Positions 1 through 5,817 of a DNA stretch of 31,129 nt are shown here, piece after piece. A program made the translations under genes and the position numbers. The number at the start of each line of letters is the position of its first letter. Position 1 is the first letter of the stretch. The notes below the pieces were generated by a model. It was given only the letters and a program-made list of their open reading frames with translations. It made no database searches and was not told where the DNA came from. The stretch is from a virus, in the IMG/VR virus record IMGVR_UViG_3300031841_000887, positions 1 to 31,129 of that record; one strand, 5' to 3'.

Positions 1-59
1 TTATGGTTTTTGACGAATTATTGTCAGATAGCCAAATGAATGAATTGACAAGCGTATGA
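1..59 (+). CDS. 3' end of lectin-like adhesin gene (continues from window end)
   Basis: Bases 1-59 are the last codons and TGA stop of the 428-residue adhesin whose full copy lies at 29811-31097. This is not a separate gene. Its stop overlaps the ATG of the next gene as ATGA, the normal junction style in this genome. Confidence 0.9.
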   Translation, partial: MVFDELLSDSQMNELTSV

Positions 60-91
60 CACATATATTTAAAAAATACGAATTCAAAACG
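1..91. repeat. Terminal direct repeat, left copy (circular overlap)
   Basis: These 91 bases are identical to the last 91 bases of the window. The repeat cuts through the stop of the adhesin gene and the start of the next gene, which argues for an assembly overlap of a circular or circularly permuted molecule rather than a biological terminal repeat. Removing one copy leaves 31,038 bp. Confidence 0.95.
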
Positions 92-373
92 CAGGAAAAA
101 GCACAGGAAAGAATTGAAGATCTAGATCCTAGACACATTTTTGTTGAGTTAGGTTTTATTATGATCGAAGAACCTACGTTTGACGAGAACGAAGAAGTAG
201 TTACAGAAGCAGTTTATAGCGATATGTATTCAGTAGATGTATTGTGGCAAAAAGATTTAATTACAGACGAGAATGGAGAAATTGATGAACCGTATGGTTG
301 GAGATCAAAAGAAATAGTAACAGACGGCAATGGTACTCACACCTTTGCAGGATATAATTACACAGAGGAATGA
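56..373 (+). CDS. Acidic 105-aa protein of unknown function between adhesin and lysis genes
   Basis: I do not recognise a named domain. The protein is 105 residues, acidic and rich in aromatic residues, with no signal peptide or membrane segment. It overlaps the adhesin stop by ATGA upstream and the small membrane protein downstream by ATGA, so it is probably co-transcribed with adhesin and lysis genes. Small acidic proteins at this spot can be adhesin partners or chaperones, but nothing in the sequence proves it. The first codons recur at the right end of the window because of the terminal overlap. Confidence 0.8.
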   Translation: MTHIFKKYEFKTQEKAQERIEDLDPRHIFVELGFIMIEEPTFDENEEVVTEAVYSDMYSVDVLWQKDLITDENGEIDEPYGWRSKEIVTDGNGTHTFAGYNYTEE

Positions 374-531
374 GTTTAAGCGATTTAAGATTATATACAT
401 TGAACGCAGGAAGTTTTGCAATTAGTTTGACAGATATAGATGTTATGTTAAAGTTGGTGTTATTGGTAGTTACTATTGGCTACACTATTCACAAGTGGTA
501 TTTAATGAATGAACGCCAAAGACGGAAGTAA
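370..531 (+). CDS. Small single-span membrane protein, holin-like candidate
   Basis: A 53-residue ORF starting with ATG inside the ATGA junction of the previous gene. The N-terminal half is polar to weakly hydrophobic and ends in an aspartate-containing turn. A hydrophobic stretch at about residues 26-40 (LKLVLLVVTIGYTI) follows, then a basic tail ending in QRRRK-like residues. One membrane span with a positively charged C-terminus, just before an amidase gene, suits a holin or pinholin-like role. A second holin candidate lies at 1202, so the division of labour is unclear. Size, coding-frame continuity and overlaps on both sides support a real gene. Confidence 0.65.
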   Translation: MSLSDLRLYTLNAGSFAISLTDIDVMLKLVLLVVTIGYTIHKWYLMNERQRRK

Positions 532-679
532 AAACACGACAAACACGGAAGTTATGATAAAAGCATTAAGAAATATAGCAAATTTATTAGAGTTTGGTAA
601 ATGTAGATTGCATAATTGGTGGAACGCTAAATTAGACGGTTTAAAATTCAAATGTCAATGCGAAAGATTAGCAAAATAA
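509..679 (+). CDS. Unknown 56-aa basic protein with C-terminal cysteines
   Basis: ATG at 509 lies 23 bp inside the preceding membrane-protein gene, and the frame stays open to TAA at 677. The product is 56 residues with an amphipathic middle, a tryptophan pair (HNWWNAK) and two cysteines near the end (KCQCER). It overlaps the amidase start by 28 bp. I recognise no family. Its tight packing in the lysis region suggests it is translated, but function is unknown. Confidence 0.5.
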   Translation: MNAKDGSKNTTNTEVMIKALRNIANLLEFGKCRLHNWWNAKLDGLKFKCQCERLAK

Positions 680-1080
680 TAGTTCACTGCACAGCGACTA
701 AAAAAGACTTTGACGTAACAGTAGAAGATCTACGAAAATGGCACGTAGAAGAAAGAGGTTGGTCAGATATTGGCTATCATTTTTTCATTGATCTTAAAGG
801 AGAAGTACACGAATGTAGACCTCTGGAACGTACAGGTGCTCACACCAAAGGAGAAAATTTTGACAGCATAGGAGTGGCATACGCAGGTGGTTTAGGATCA
901 GACACAGCGTGGCACGATACTCGTACTCCAGAACAAAAAGATGCGTTAGAAGATTTATTGTGCAGACTAAAAGGATTGTATAGCAATGCTGTAATTTACG
1001 GTCATAAAGATTTCAGCAGCAAAGCGTGTCCAAGTTTTGACGCAAGGGAAGAATACGAATGGATAAGTAAGCAATTCTAA
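652..1080 (+). CDS. N-acetylmuramoyl-L-alanine amidase (T7 lysozyme/PGRP type), endolysin
   Basis: Predicted zinc amidase that cuts the bond between N-acetylmuramate and L-alanine in peptidoglycan to release phage. The family residues are visible: zinc ligands His12 (IIVHCTAT), His118 and Cys126 in GHKDFSSKACPSFD, plus Tyr42 and Lys124. These match T7 lysozyme His17, Tyr46, His122, Lys128 and Cys130 in both order and spacing. At 142 residues it is a bare catalytic domain with no wall-binding module and no signal peptide, so it needs a holin. ATG at 652 or at 658 could be the start; both precede the core. Confidence 0.93.
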   Translation: MSMRKISKIIVHCTATKKDFDVTVEDLRKWHVEERGWSDIGYHFFIDLKGEVHECRPLERTGAHTKGENFDSIGVAYAGGLGSDTAWHDTRTPEQKDALEDLLCRLKGLYSNAVIYGHKDFSSKACPSFDAREEYEWISKQF

Positions 1081-1205
1081 TGGCGAAGATAGCAGTACAC
1101 GTATATCGTAAAAAGAAAAACAAGAAACGACCAAATGTACATAGCAAAAACGCTAGTAGAGGACAGGTTGGTTTCAAAAAAAAATATAGAGGTCAAGGAA
1201 GATGA
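1080..1205 (+). CDS. Very basic 41-aa protein ending KKYRGQGR
   Basis: Starts at an ATG whose first A is the last A of the amidase stop (TAATG), and ends in a TGA that overlaps the next ATG. The 41 residues contain more than a dozen Lys/Arg and no acidic residue. The C-terminal KKYRGQGR tail resembles short basic proteins I recall from other Bacteroidetes phages; that resemblance is from memory. Possible roles are nucleic-acid binding or virion packaging, both inferred only from charge. Confidence 0.7.
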   Translation: MAKIAVHVYRKKKNKKRPNVHSKNASRGQVGFKKKYRGQGR

Positions 1206-1594
1206 AAAAAATACTGCAATTTTTAACAGGAGACGTAATCGGATCAATAGGTAAAGTAATAGACGATATCTTTACTAATGATGAAGAACGGATCAAAGCA
1301 AAAAACGAATTGATCAAAGTAATTCAACAAAAGGAATTAGAATTACAGCAAATGCAGACTGATATTATAATTGCAGAAGCAAAAGGAAACTGGTTGCAAA
1401 GATCGTGGAGACCAATACTTATGTTATCATTTGGTTTTATCGTAATTTATGTTAAATTTATTGCACCGTTATTCGACTTGAAGATCCCAGAATTAGAAAA
1501 CGAGTTCTGGAATTTACTGCAATTAGGTATTGGAGGTTATGTCATAGGTAGATCTGGAGAAAAGATAATAGAAAGTTATGTTAATAAAAAATAA
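1202..1594 (+). CDS. Holin of the 3TM / GTA-holin-like family
   Basis: 130 residues. The N-terminal 60 residues are amphipathic and charged, with a coiled-coil-like segment (KNELIKVIQQKELELQQ). An SWRPI motif follows, then a hydrophobic segment at about residues 73-92 (LMLSFGFIVIYVKFIAPLF) and a second one near 107-117. SWRP before the membrane hairpin is typical of the 3TM holin family first noted in gene-transfer agents. It directly follows the amidase, which it would release. The start is the ATG overlapping the previous stop. It is the last gene before the 178-bp noncoding segment. Confidence 0.82.
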   Translation: MKKILQFLTGDVIGSIGKVIDDIFTNDEERIKAKNELIKVIQQKELELQQMQTDIIIAEAKGNWLQRSWRPILMLSFGFIVIYVKFIAPLFDLKIPELENEFWNLLQLGIGGYVIGRSGEKIIESYVNKK

Positions 1595-1631
1595 CCGTAT
1601 TGTTTGGAAAACCTAAAAATAACGTTTTATT

Positions 1632-1647
1632 CTACTGTATACAGTAG
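1632..1647. repeat. 16-bp perfect palindrome CTACTGTATACAGTAG
   Basis: The sequence equals its own reverse complement across all 16 bases. Symmetry of this length in an otherwise noncoding control region suggests a binding site for a dimeric regulator; a cruciform or replication role is also possible. Confidence 0.85.
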
Positions 1648-1651
1648 TATA

Positions 1652-1675
1652 CTAGATATGTAAATATCTAGATAT
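1652..1675. repeat. Nested inverted repeats CTAGATAT-GTAA-ATATCTAGATAT
   Basis: CTAGATAT at 1652-1659 pairs with ATATCTAG at 1664-1671 across a 4-base loop. The right arm also forms a 12-bp palindrome at 1664-1675, and CTAGATAT occurs once more at 1683-1690. Overlapping dyads imply several protein sites or an unwinding element. Confidence 0.8.
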
Positions 1676-1686
1676 ACATATACTAG

Positions 1687-1734
1687 ATATATAGACAGGA
1701 TATATAGACGTTTAATAGTAGTTTTTAGACGTTT
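1687..1734. repeat. Short tandem-like direct repeats (ATATATAGAC x2, TAGACGTTT x2)
   Basis: ATATATAGAC is present at 1687-1696 and 1700-1709. TAGACGTTT is present at 1705-1713 and 1726-1734, with a degenerate further copy (gttttaagac) at 1731. The iteron-like layout upstream of the first early gene fits a replication or transcription control site. Confidence 0.7.
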
Positions 1735-1772
1735 TAAGACACTCAAAACACAAACCCAACACAATACACAAT

Positions 1773-2012
1773 ATGAATGAGATGTACAGGGAAAAAGCAG
1801 ATAAGGTGGTTTCATACAAAACCTACACAGACGCAAAAAAAATAGATGCTTTACTGGAGATAAATTCGGATCAGTATTGTAATCTAGGAACAGACAGCAC
1901 GAAAACGGAAGTGAATAATGCTAGATTGACTAGCAGGTATATATTTAGGTTGATCAAAACAATGGATCACGCACTAGGTAATATGCTATTAAGAGACAGT
2001 ATACAAGGATAG
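1773..2012 (+). CDS. Unknown 79-aa early protein, first gene after the control region
   Basis: No domain is recognised. The product is 79 residues, basic to neutral, predicted mostly helical, without membrane segment. It begins at the first ATG after the repeat-rich noncoding segment and ends one base before the NinG-like gene, so the two are a likely pair. An ATG at 1782 is a possible later start. Its position suggests early expression and a role near DNA metabolism or regulation, which is inference only. Confidence 0.7.
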   Translation: MNEMYREKADKVVSYKTYTDAKKIDALLEINSDQYCNLGTDSTKTEVNNARLTSRYIFRLIKTMDHALGNMLLRDSIQG

Positions 2013-2414
2013 ATGCCTAGAAAACCCTCACGTAAGACGTTAGTAAAAAAACTAGACAAGGTTTTCAGCGACTATATACGACTACGTACAGCAGACAAGC
2101 AAGGAATTGTAGAATGCGTAACGTGTGGTAAAAAGGATCAGTGGAAATCTATGGACTGTGGACACTTTATGTCCAGAAAGCATATCAGCACAAGGTGGCA
2201 CGAAGATAATTGTCAAGTGCAGTGTAAAGCGTGTAACGTGTTTAGGTACGGAGAGCAGTATAAGTATAGTCTGTGGTTAGGTCAAGAAAAGTCAGCAGAA
2301 TTATTGCAGTTGTCTAAACAGACGCTAAAATTATTTGACTATGATCTAGAAGATATGATAAAAATATATTCAGAAAAGGTTGCAAGTCTAAAAAAATCAC
2401 TACATTTGGTTTAA
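2013..2414 (+). CDS. ninG: NinG/Rap-like recombination nuclease
   Basis: 133 residues matching the NinG (Rap) family of lambdoid phages, structure-specific nucleases that resolve branched recombination DNA. The metal-binding core is visible: ECVTCG (Cys35, Cys38), then DCGHFMSRKH (Cys49, His51), then CQVQCKACN (Cys67, Cys71, Cys74), followed by YGEQYKYSLWL. The basic N-terminus (MPRKPSRK) would contact DNA. It acts with the exonuclease and helicase encoded further along. A terminator follows its stop. The start abuts the previous gene's stop. Confidence 0.88.
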   Translation: MPRKPSRKTLVKKLDKVFSDYIRLRTADKQGIVECVTCGKKDQWKSMDCGHFMSRKHISTRWHEDNCQVQCKACNVFRYGEQYKYSLWLGQEKSAELLQLSKQTLKLFDYDLEDMIKIYSEKVASLKKSLHLV

Positions 2415-2458
2415 CTTTGTCGTAGTAATCAACGACTGTTTTTGTTTAAAAGGAAAAG

Positions 2459-2487
2459 GGTAGCTAGGCATATGGCTACCTTTTTTT
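2459..2487 (+). terminator. Rho-independent terminator after ninG-like gene
   Basis: GGTAGC (2459-2464) pairs with GCTACC (2475-2480) across a 10-base loop and is followed by seven T. A second weaker hairpin, GTCGT/ACGAC at 2419-2436 with a T-rich tail, precedes it. Together they close the 1773-2414 unit. Confidence 0.85.
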
Positions 2488-2496
2488 GTTGTTCAC

Positions 2497-2527
2497 TTGT
2501 TTATTAACAAATTTTTACTAACTTTAC
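2497..2527 (+). promoter_or_regulatory. Class A promoter (Bacteroidetes type) for 2548-3295 operon
   Basis: TTGTTTA (2497-2503), 15 bases, then TAACTTTAC (2519-2527). The spacing is identical to sites at 5761 and 14416, and it fits the Bacteroidetes primary sigma pattern of TTG near -33 and TAnnTTTG near -7. It sits directly after a terminator and about 20 bp before the ATG at 2548. The site overlaps a possible TTG start at 2497, which I therefore reject. Confidence 0.8.
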
Positions 2528-2547
2528 AAAAATCTAAACAAAATAGT

Positions 2548-2682
2548 ATGAATGATTATTTACGTACTAGAATAGATGCCTTGACTAGGGAGGTGTCTAG
2601 ACTAGAAAAAAAAGTTGAATTCCTAGAAGCAGTTCTCGAAGTAGAACATAATAATAACTATAAACATAAAACAGAATGTTAG
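2548..2682 (+). CDS. Small coiled-coil protein, 44 aa
   Basis: Starts at ATG 2548, downstream of the class A promoter. The frame extends to TTG 2497 but that lies inside the promoter. Residues 5-32 are a heptad-like helix (IDALTREVSRLEKKVEFLEA), then a polar tail. It overlaps the next ATG by 7 bases. A short peptide of similar look is at 4262. Function is unknown; a small multimerisation or accessory peptide of replication is possible. Confidence 0.6.
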   Translation: MNDYLRTRIDALTREVSRLEKKVEFLEAVLEVEHNNNYKHKTEC

Positions 2683-3017
2683 ACAAAGTAATCAAAATCA
2701 AAGATGACGGAGAGTATAACGGACGTCCCAAGTGGAAAGTCCAACTCCAGAAAAACGGAGAATTTACGTTCTTCACAAACTTCGATGCAAAGGTCGGAGA
2801 TCAAATTGACTTCAAGATCAATAATGAAAAGTACAAAACTGCAAAACTTGTAAGTGTAGCAGGTGCTGTACAGCCAAAATCAAATTACGATACTGGTCAA
2901 TCTATATTGAGACAGGTAGCATTTAAAGGTGCTATTGAATTAGCAGTATCTGGTAAAATTGATATTGCAGAAATAGAAGATTTCACTAATGAATTTCACA
3001 ACACACTAAACAAGTAA
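2676..3017 (+). CDS. Putative OB-fold single-stranded-DNA-binding-like protein
   Basis: 113 residues. The N-terminal 65 residues alternate short beta-like strands (KVIKI, WKVQL, EFTFFT, DQIDFKI, KTAKLVSV) in an OB-fold-like order. A helical C-terminal part carries QSILRQVAFKGAIELA, a pattern I associate with phage proteins next to single-strand binding proteins. The next gene ends in an SSB-type tail and a helicase follows after a terminator, so a replication role in coating or loading on ssDNA is likely. No direct proof; assignment is by shape and context. Confidence 0.55.
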   Translation: MLDKVIKIKDDGEYNGRPKWKVQLQKNGEFTFFTNFDAKVGDQIDFKINNEKYKTAKLVSVAGAVQPKSNYDTGQSILRQVAFKGAIELAVSGKIDIAEIEDFTNEFHNTLNK

Positions 3018-3019
3018 AA

Positions 3020-3295
3020 ATGAATAACGCAGAATTTGTAAACAGTATAATTCCAAAAGAAAGTCAGTTAGACTTTGTAGTATGTAAACTCAATATCAAG
3101 GTAGAGGAATTGCAACAGTTTTTAGAAACTAAAAAAACCTTTGCTAAAGATAATAACGGTTTTATTGTTGTAGATATATTACGCAGCAAAAAAGATCCTA
3201 GCAAGGTATACAGCAAGTATAGCGAATGGACACCTAAAAAGGCAGTTACCAACGCACAGCATATGCCAGACAGAGAGGACGATATGCCGTTCTAA
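3020..3295 (+). CDS. Small replication protein with SSB-type C-terminal tip (DDMPF)
   Basis: 91 residues; the fold is not recognised. The end, DREDDMPF, copies the acidic-hydrophobic tip of bacterial SSB proteins (E. coli SSB ends DDDIPF), the peptide that recruits host replication and repair enzymes. It lies 2 bp after the OB-like gene and before a terminator. The two proteins together may supply the functions of one SSB: OB domain in one and recruiting tail in the other. That split is my inference. Confidence 0.65.
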   Translation: MNNAEFVNSIIPKESQLDFVVCKLNIKVEELQQFLETKKTFAKDNNGFIVVDILRSKKDPSKVYSKYSEWTPKKAVTNAQHMPDREDDMPF

Positions 3296-3302
3296 AATAT
3301 AG

Positions 3303-3326
3303 GGGGGTAAATTACCCCCTTTTTTT
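3303..3326 (+). terminator. Rho-independent terminator after SSB-like pair
   Basis: GGGGGT (3303-3308) pairs with ACCCCC (3314-3319) around AAATT, followed by seven T (3320-3326). Strong GC stem in an AT-rich genome. The helicase gene begins 24 bp later; only a -7-like TACCTTTA at 3328 is seen there with no upstream TTG. Confidence 0.88.
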
Positions 3327-3350
3327 ATACCTTTAAACAAAAAACAGAAG

Positions 3351-4265
3351 ATGATAATAAACACAGAGAACACCTTTGACTATCTGCAACAGGTAAGAAG
3401 TGGAGAAATCAAGGAGGGCATAAAATTAGGTATACCAGATGTAGATCAGTATATACGTTTTAAGCCAAGTAATTTTAACGTAGTATTAGGACACGCAAAC
3501 GTAGGTAAAACAACAGTGATCCTATATTTGATGTTATGTTACACGAAAAAACATAATTTGAAATGGTTGGTATTCAGTAGTGAAAACGAACCTCATAGTA
3601 TAATTAGAAAACTGGTGGAGTTCCTAGAACAGAAGCCAATAAACAAAATAAGTGATGAAGCATTTAAAAAACACTTTGATTATATTGTTAGACATTTTAA
3701 GGTGGTCAATAACGATACCCTGCATACCTATCGTACTTTGTTGGAGTTTGCTAGGTCGTTTAAAAAAGACTTTGACTATCAAGGACTATTGATTGATCCA
3801 TATAACAGTTTAAGTAAGGACGAAGAATTGATGAAAAAATTAGGTGGACACGAATACGATTATCTAGCGACTACTGAAATGCGTATGTTCTGTAAAAAAT
3901 ACGGTGTAAGTATCTGGTTAAACACTCACGCAAACACAAATGCTTTACGGATCAAGCACCCAGTAGGACACGAATACGTAGGACACCCTATTCCACCGTT
4001 AGCATCAGACGTAGAGGGTGGAGGTAAATTTGTTAACCGTGCAGATGACTTTTTTGTAGTGCATAGATATGTGCAGCACCCTACTGAATGGACATACTCG
4101 CATATACACGTTAGAAAAGTAAAAGAAGTAGAGACAGGAGGTAGACCAACACCAATAGACAATCCAATACGTATGCGTTCAATAGTGAACAATGTAGGGT
4201 TCGAAATAAACGGTGTAGATGCTTTGCCTACTGAAATTAAAGATCCAAATAACGTACCGTTTTGA
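3351..4265 (+). CDS. DnaB/RecA-fold replicative helicase-like ATPase
   Basis: 304 residues, RecA-like core without a primase or N-terminal domain. Walker A is GHANVGKTT (47-55), the H1a-like SSENE follows at 76-80, Walker B is GLLIDP (145-150), and NTHAN near 191-195 takes the sensor/H3 place. This is the pattern of short phage DnaB-type helicases that unwind the fork. The C-terminus, DPNNVPF, again ends in Pro-Phe after a polar stretch, like the SSB tip next door. Bacteroidetes-phage homologues are usually similar in length. No separate primase was recognised, so host DnaG is probably used. Confidence 0.85.
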   Translation: MIINTENTFDYLQQVRSGEIKEGIKLGIPDVDQYIRFKPSNFNVVLGHANVGKTTVILYLMLCYTKKHNLKWLVFSSENEPHSIIRKLVEFLEQKPINKISDEAFKKHFDYIVRHFKVVNNDTLHTYRTLLEFARSFKKDFDYQGLLIDPYNSLSKDEELMKKLGGHEYDYLATTEMRMFCKKYGVSIWLNTHANTNALRIKHPVGHEYVGHPIPPLASDVEGGGKFVNRADDFFVVHRYVQHPTEWTYSHIHVRKVKEVETGGRPTPIDNPIRMRSIVNNVGFEINGVDALPTEIKDPNNVPF

Positions 4266-4384
4266 AAACTAGACAGACACAATCAGCAAAAATTAAAAGA
4301 CTAGAAAAAGCAATAGGAGAATTGTATGCAATAGTCCAGATACTAGCAAAGAAAGTTGAGCAATTAGAAGAAGATAAAAAATGA
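4262..4384 (+). CDS. Small coiled-coil peptide with TTG start, 40 aa
   Basis: The TTG at 4262 overlaps the helicase TGA and no ATG occurs in this frame. The 40-residue product is a basic N-terminus followed by a long amphipathic helix (KRLEKAIGELYAIVQILAKK). Its TGA overlaps the ATG of the next gene. The exact fit between two genes supports translation, but the non-ATG start lowers confidence. It resembles the 44-residue coiled coil at 2548 in style. Confidence 0.5.
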   Translation: MKTRQTQSAKIKRLEKAIGELYAIVQILAKKVEQLEEDKK

Positions 4385-4515
4385 ACGGATCATACGCACA
4401 GTTTGTACTAATTAGTGGTTTTGTTGTAGGATTGCTACATCAAGTAAATGAAGATAATACGCAAGAAGTATTGTTGTGTGTAGGTTTGTTTGGTATAAAA
4501 ATAGTGTGGTGGTAA
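4381..4515 (+). CDS. Small two-span membrane protein, 44 aa
   Basis: 44 residues with two hydrophobic segments, about 8-19 (FVLISGFVVGLL) and 31-43 (LLCVGLFGIKIVW), joined by an acidic loop. ATG overlaps the preceding TGA, and its TAA overlaps the start of the sigma-like gene. A small early membrane hairpin could be an exclusion or host-takeover factor, but nothing specific is visible. Confidence 0.6.
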   Translation: MNGSYAQFVLISGFVVGLLHQVNEDNTQEVLLCVGLFGIKIVWW

Positions 4516-4985
4516 ACGTACTAGAAAAATTAGCAAAGAAGCACAATGACTGGATCAAGATAGTCCAGTCTTTTGGTTGTGATCTTATGACTAGTGAAGA
4601 TCTGGTGCAAGATATGTATATCAAAATTCACTACTGGTATAAAGACCGAAACGACAGGTCGATAATGTTTAACAAAGACGAGATAAACTACTATTTTATA
4701 TACAAGGCATTGCGTACAGTTTGGTTGAATTATGTCAAAGAAGCGAACAGAAATAAAGACATTGATATTAGCACGTTGCATAGATCCACAGCATCAGAAT
4801 ATAACGCACAAGATCTATTAGACGCTGCAGAAGAAAAGTTGCAAGAATTGTACTGGTACGATAGAAAGATATTTGAGTTAGTATATAAAGACGGCATAAG
4901 TATGTTGCAGATCAGTGAAAAAACAGGTATTGACTATTGTAGCATAAAAAGAACAATTAGAAAAGTAAAAAAAAATTTGAGATGA
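4509..4985 (+). CDS. Sigma-factor-like protein (sigma-70 regions 2 and 4)
   Basis: 158 residues from the GTG at 4509, chosen because it overlaps the previous stop minimally; GTG 4476 and 4506 are alternatives. An N-terminal region-2-like helix (SEDLVQDMYIKIHYW, 29-43) is followed by an aromatic-rich stretch and an acidic linker. A C-terminal helix-turn-helix follows (about 121-156, KDGISMLQISEKTGIDYCSIKRTIRKVKK), as in sigma region 4. Such proteins replace the host sigma factor to switch transcription. The separate class B promoter motif before the virion operons is a natural candidate target; the pairing is inferred. Confidence 0.75.
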   Translation: MVNVLEKLAKKHNDWIKIVQSFGCDLMTSEDLVQDMYIKIHYWYKDRNDRSIMFNKDEINYYFIYKALRTVWLNYVKEANRNKDIDISTLHRSTASEYNAQDLLDAAEEKLQELYWYDRKIFELVYKDGISMLQISEKTGIDYCSIKRTIRKVKKNLR

Positions 4986-5140
4986 AGTTAGGAGATGCAG
5001 TTTATTGGATCACAAAAAACACAGGTATTCACTGGTTAGTAAAGACGATCAGCAAACTACTAGGAAAAGATTGTGGTTGCGATGAAAGAAGACAGCGTTG
5101 GAATAAGTACGAATTTAAACGAAGCACAGATGAAAGTTAA
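4982..5140 (+). CDS. Unknown 52-aa protein with CGC motif
   Basis: 52 residues, starting at an ATG overlapping the sigma-like gene stop. The order GDAVYWITKNTGIHWLV, then GKDCGCDERRQRWNKY is a pattern I recall from many small Bacteroidetes-phage proteins (TGI ... GKDCGC ... R ... LN). The CxC pair could bind a metal. Function unknown. Confidence 0.65.
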   Translation: MKLGDAVYWITKNTGIHWLVKTISKLLGKDCGCDERRQRWNKYEFKRSTDES

Positions 5141-5141
5141 A

Positions 5142-5348
5142 ATGACAAAAGACGATCTAGAAAACTGGAAAAAATTTAGATCCTCAAAATCAAGCAGAAT
5201 AAGTAAGAATGAAGTAGAATTGATCGCAAAGTTGTATTCGAAATATATGAATAAAAAGTATGTTGTTCCTTGCACGTGTAATGGCAAGAGAATACAGGGG
5301 TGGATAGATCAAATAAACAAGGTATATGAGTTTAGCGTCAGTGCATAA
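5142..5348 (+). CDS. Unknown 68-aa basic protein with PCTC motif
   Basis: ATG 5142 lies one base after the previous stop and is preferred; in-frame ATGs at 5082 and 5130 would overlap the previous gene by 59 and 11 bases. The C-terminal half, YVVPCTCNGKRIQGWIDQIN, resembles a short module (PCTCNPKTWNxWIxxLN) repeatedly seen in flavobacterial phages and carries two cysteines. Helical, basic N-terminal part. A small DNA-binding or adaptor role is possible. Confidence 0.6.
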   Translation: MTKDDLENWKKFRSSKSSRISKNEVELIAKLYSKYMNKKYVVPCTCNGKRIQGWIDQINKVYEFSVSA

Positions 5349-5745
5349 ATTTGAAAAAGCAGTTATTTGGTTTCTGAACAGTATGGAGGGTTGGAATTTA
5401 ACGCATACAGGCAAAGATTATGAAATCTACGATGCGAAAGGGTACACTCCAAAGGGAAATAAGTGCGTTATAGAGATGAAGTTTCGCAAAACATACTATC
5501 CCACCAAAATGATCGAGTTAGACAAATACAGACGTTTAATGGCTTTACCAGACGATATTGTAAAGATCTATTTTGTAAGCGATCCAGAGGGTACGTATTT
5601 TTTTTGGTTAGACGGACTAGAAAAGATGCAAAAGGTAGAAAAGTATTGTCCTAAAACAACGTTGTGGAATAATCAGCGTAAAAAAAAAGAAGTATACCTT
5701 TTAGATGAAAGTCTAGCGTCCTACGTCAACAAAGTGAACGAATAA
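5326..5745 (+). CDS. PD-(D/E)XK nuclease-like protein
   Basis: 139 residues. A beta-hairpin with Asp36 (DYEIYDAKGYT) is followed by KCVIEMKFR, giving Glu50-x-Lys52, the D...ExK arrangement of restriction-endonuclease-fold proteins. Downstream are YYPTKMIELDKY, similar to the helix after the ExK strand, and a strand in which phage homologues read out substrate (IYFVSDPEGTYFFWL). ATG overlaps the preceding gene by 23 bp. Likely a DNA nuclease in early metabolism; substrate unknown. Confidence 0.6.
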   Translation: MSLASVHKFEKAVIWFLNSMEGWNLTHTGKDYEIYDAKGYTPKGNKCVIEMKFRKTYYPTKMIELDKYRRLMALPDDIVKIYFVSDPEGTYFFWLDGLEKMQKVEKYCPKTTLWNNQRKKKEVYLLDESLASYVNKVNE

Positions 5746-5760
5746 TTTTTGTTAATAATT

Positions 5761-5791
5761 TTGTCAATTAAAAATAATTGTATAGGTTTAC
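5761..5791 (+). promoter_or_regulatory. Class A promoter for the 5818-8522 operon
   Basis: TTGTCAA (5761-5767), 15 bases, TAGGTTTAC (5783-5791). Same spacing as at 2497 and 14416. GTTTA (5786-5790) and TAAAC (5797-5801) form an inverted repeat over the -7 box and start site, a possible operator. The first ATG is 26 bp downstream. Confidence 0.82.
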
Positions 5792-5817
5792 ACCGTTAAA
5801 CACTTAAAACAGTTATT

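Larger units (their letters stand above)
1595..1772. promoter_or_regulatory. Noncoding control region with palindromes and direct repeats; candidate early promoter/operator or origin
   Basis: This is the longest gene-free stretch and sits between lysis and early genes. It contains a perfect 16-bp palindrome (1632-1647) and nested CTAGATAT/ATATCTAG inverted repeats (1652-1675) with a third CTAGATAT at 1683. It also holds ATATATAGAC twice (1687 and 1700) and TAGACGTTT twice (1705 and 1726, 21 bp apart). Two helical turns of spacing suggests a bound protein. No class A promoter is recognisable. Origin or operator function is inference. Confidence 0.55.

Noticed and set aside
1627-1836. 69-residue minus-strand ORF over the control region
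   Set aside because: Covers palindromes and repeats and runs into the 1773 gene; composition is random-looking and no start context is seen.
2497-2547. TTG start extending the 44-residue coiled-coil protein upstream
   Set aside because: The TTG is the -33 element of a clear class A promoter, so the extension would not be transcribed.
3328-3338. TACCTTTAAAC as a promoter for the helicase gene
   Set aside because: A -7-like match without TTG near -33, where the terminator stem sits; not strong enough to list as a promoter.
5082-5141. Longer N-terminus for the PCTC-motif protein
   Set aside because: It would overlap the previous conserved-looking gene by 59 bp; ATG 5142 directly after its stop is simpler, though not proved.
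5463-5654. 63-residue + strand ORF within the PD-(D/E)XK-like gene
   Set aside because: Shadow frame; the 5326 frame carries the Asp/Glu-x-Lys arrangement.
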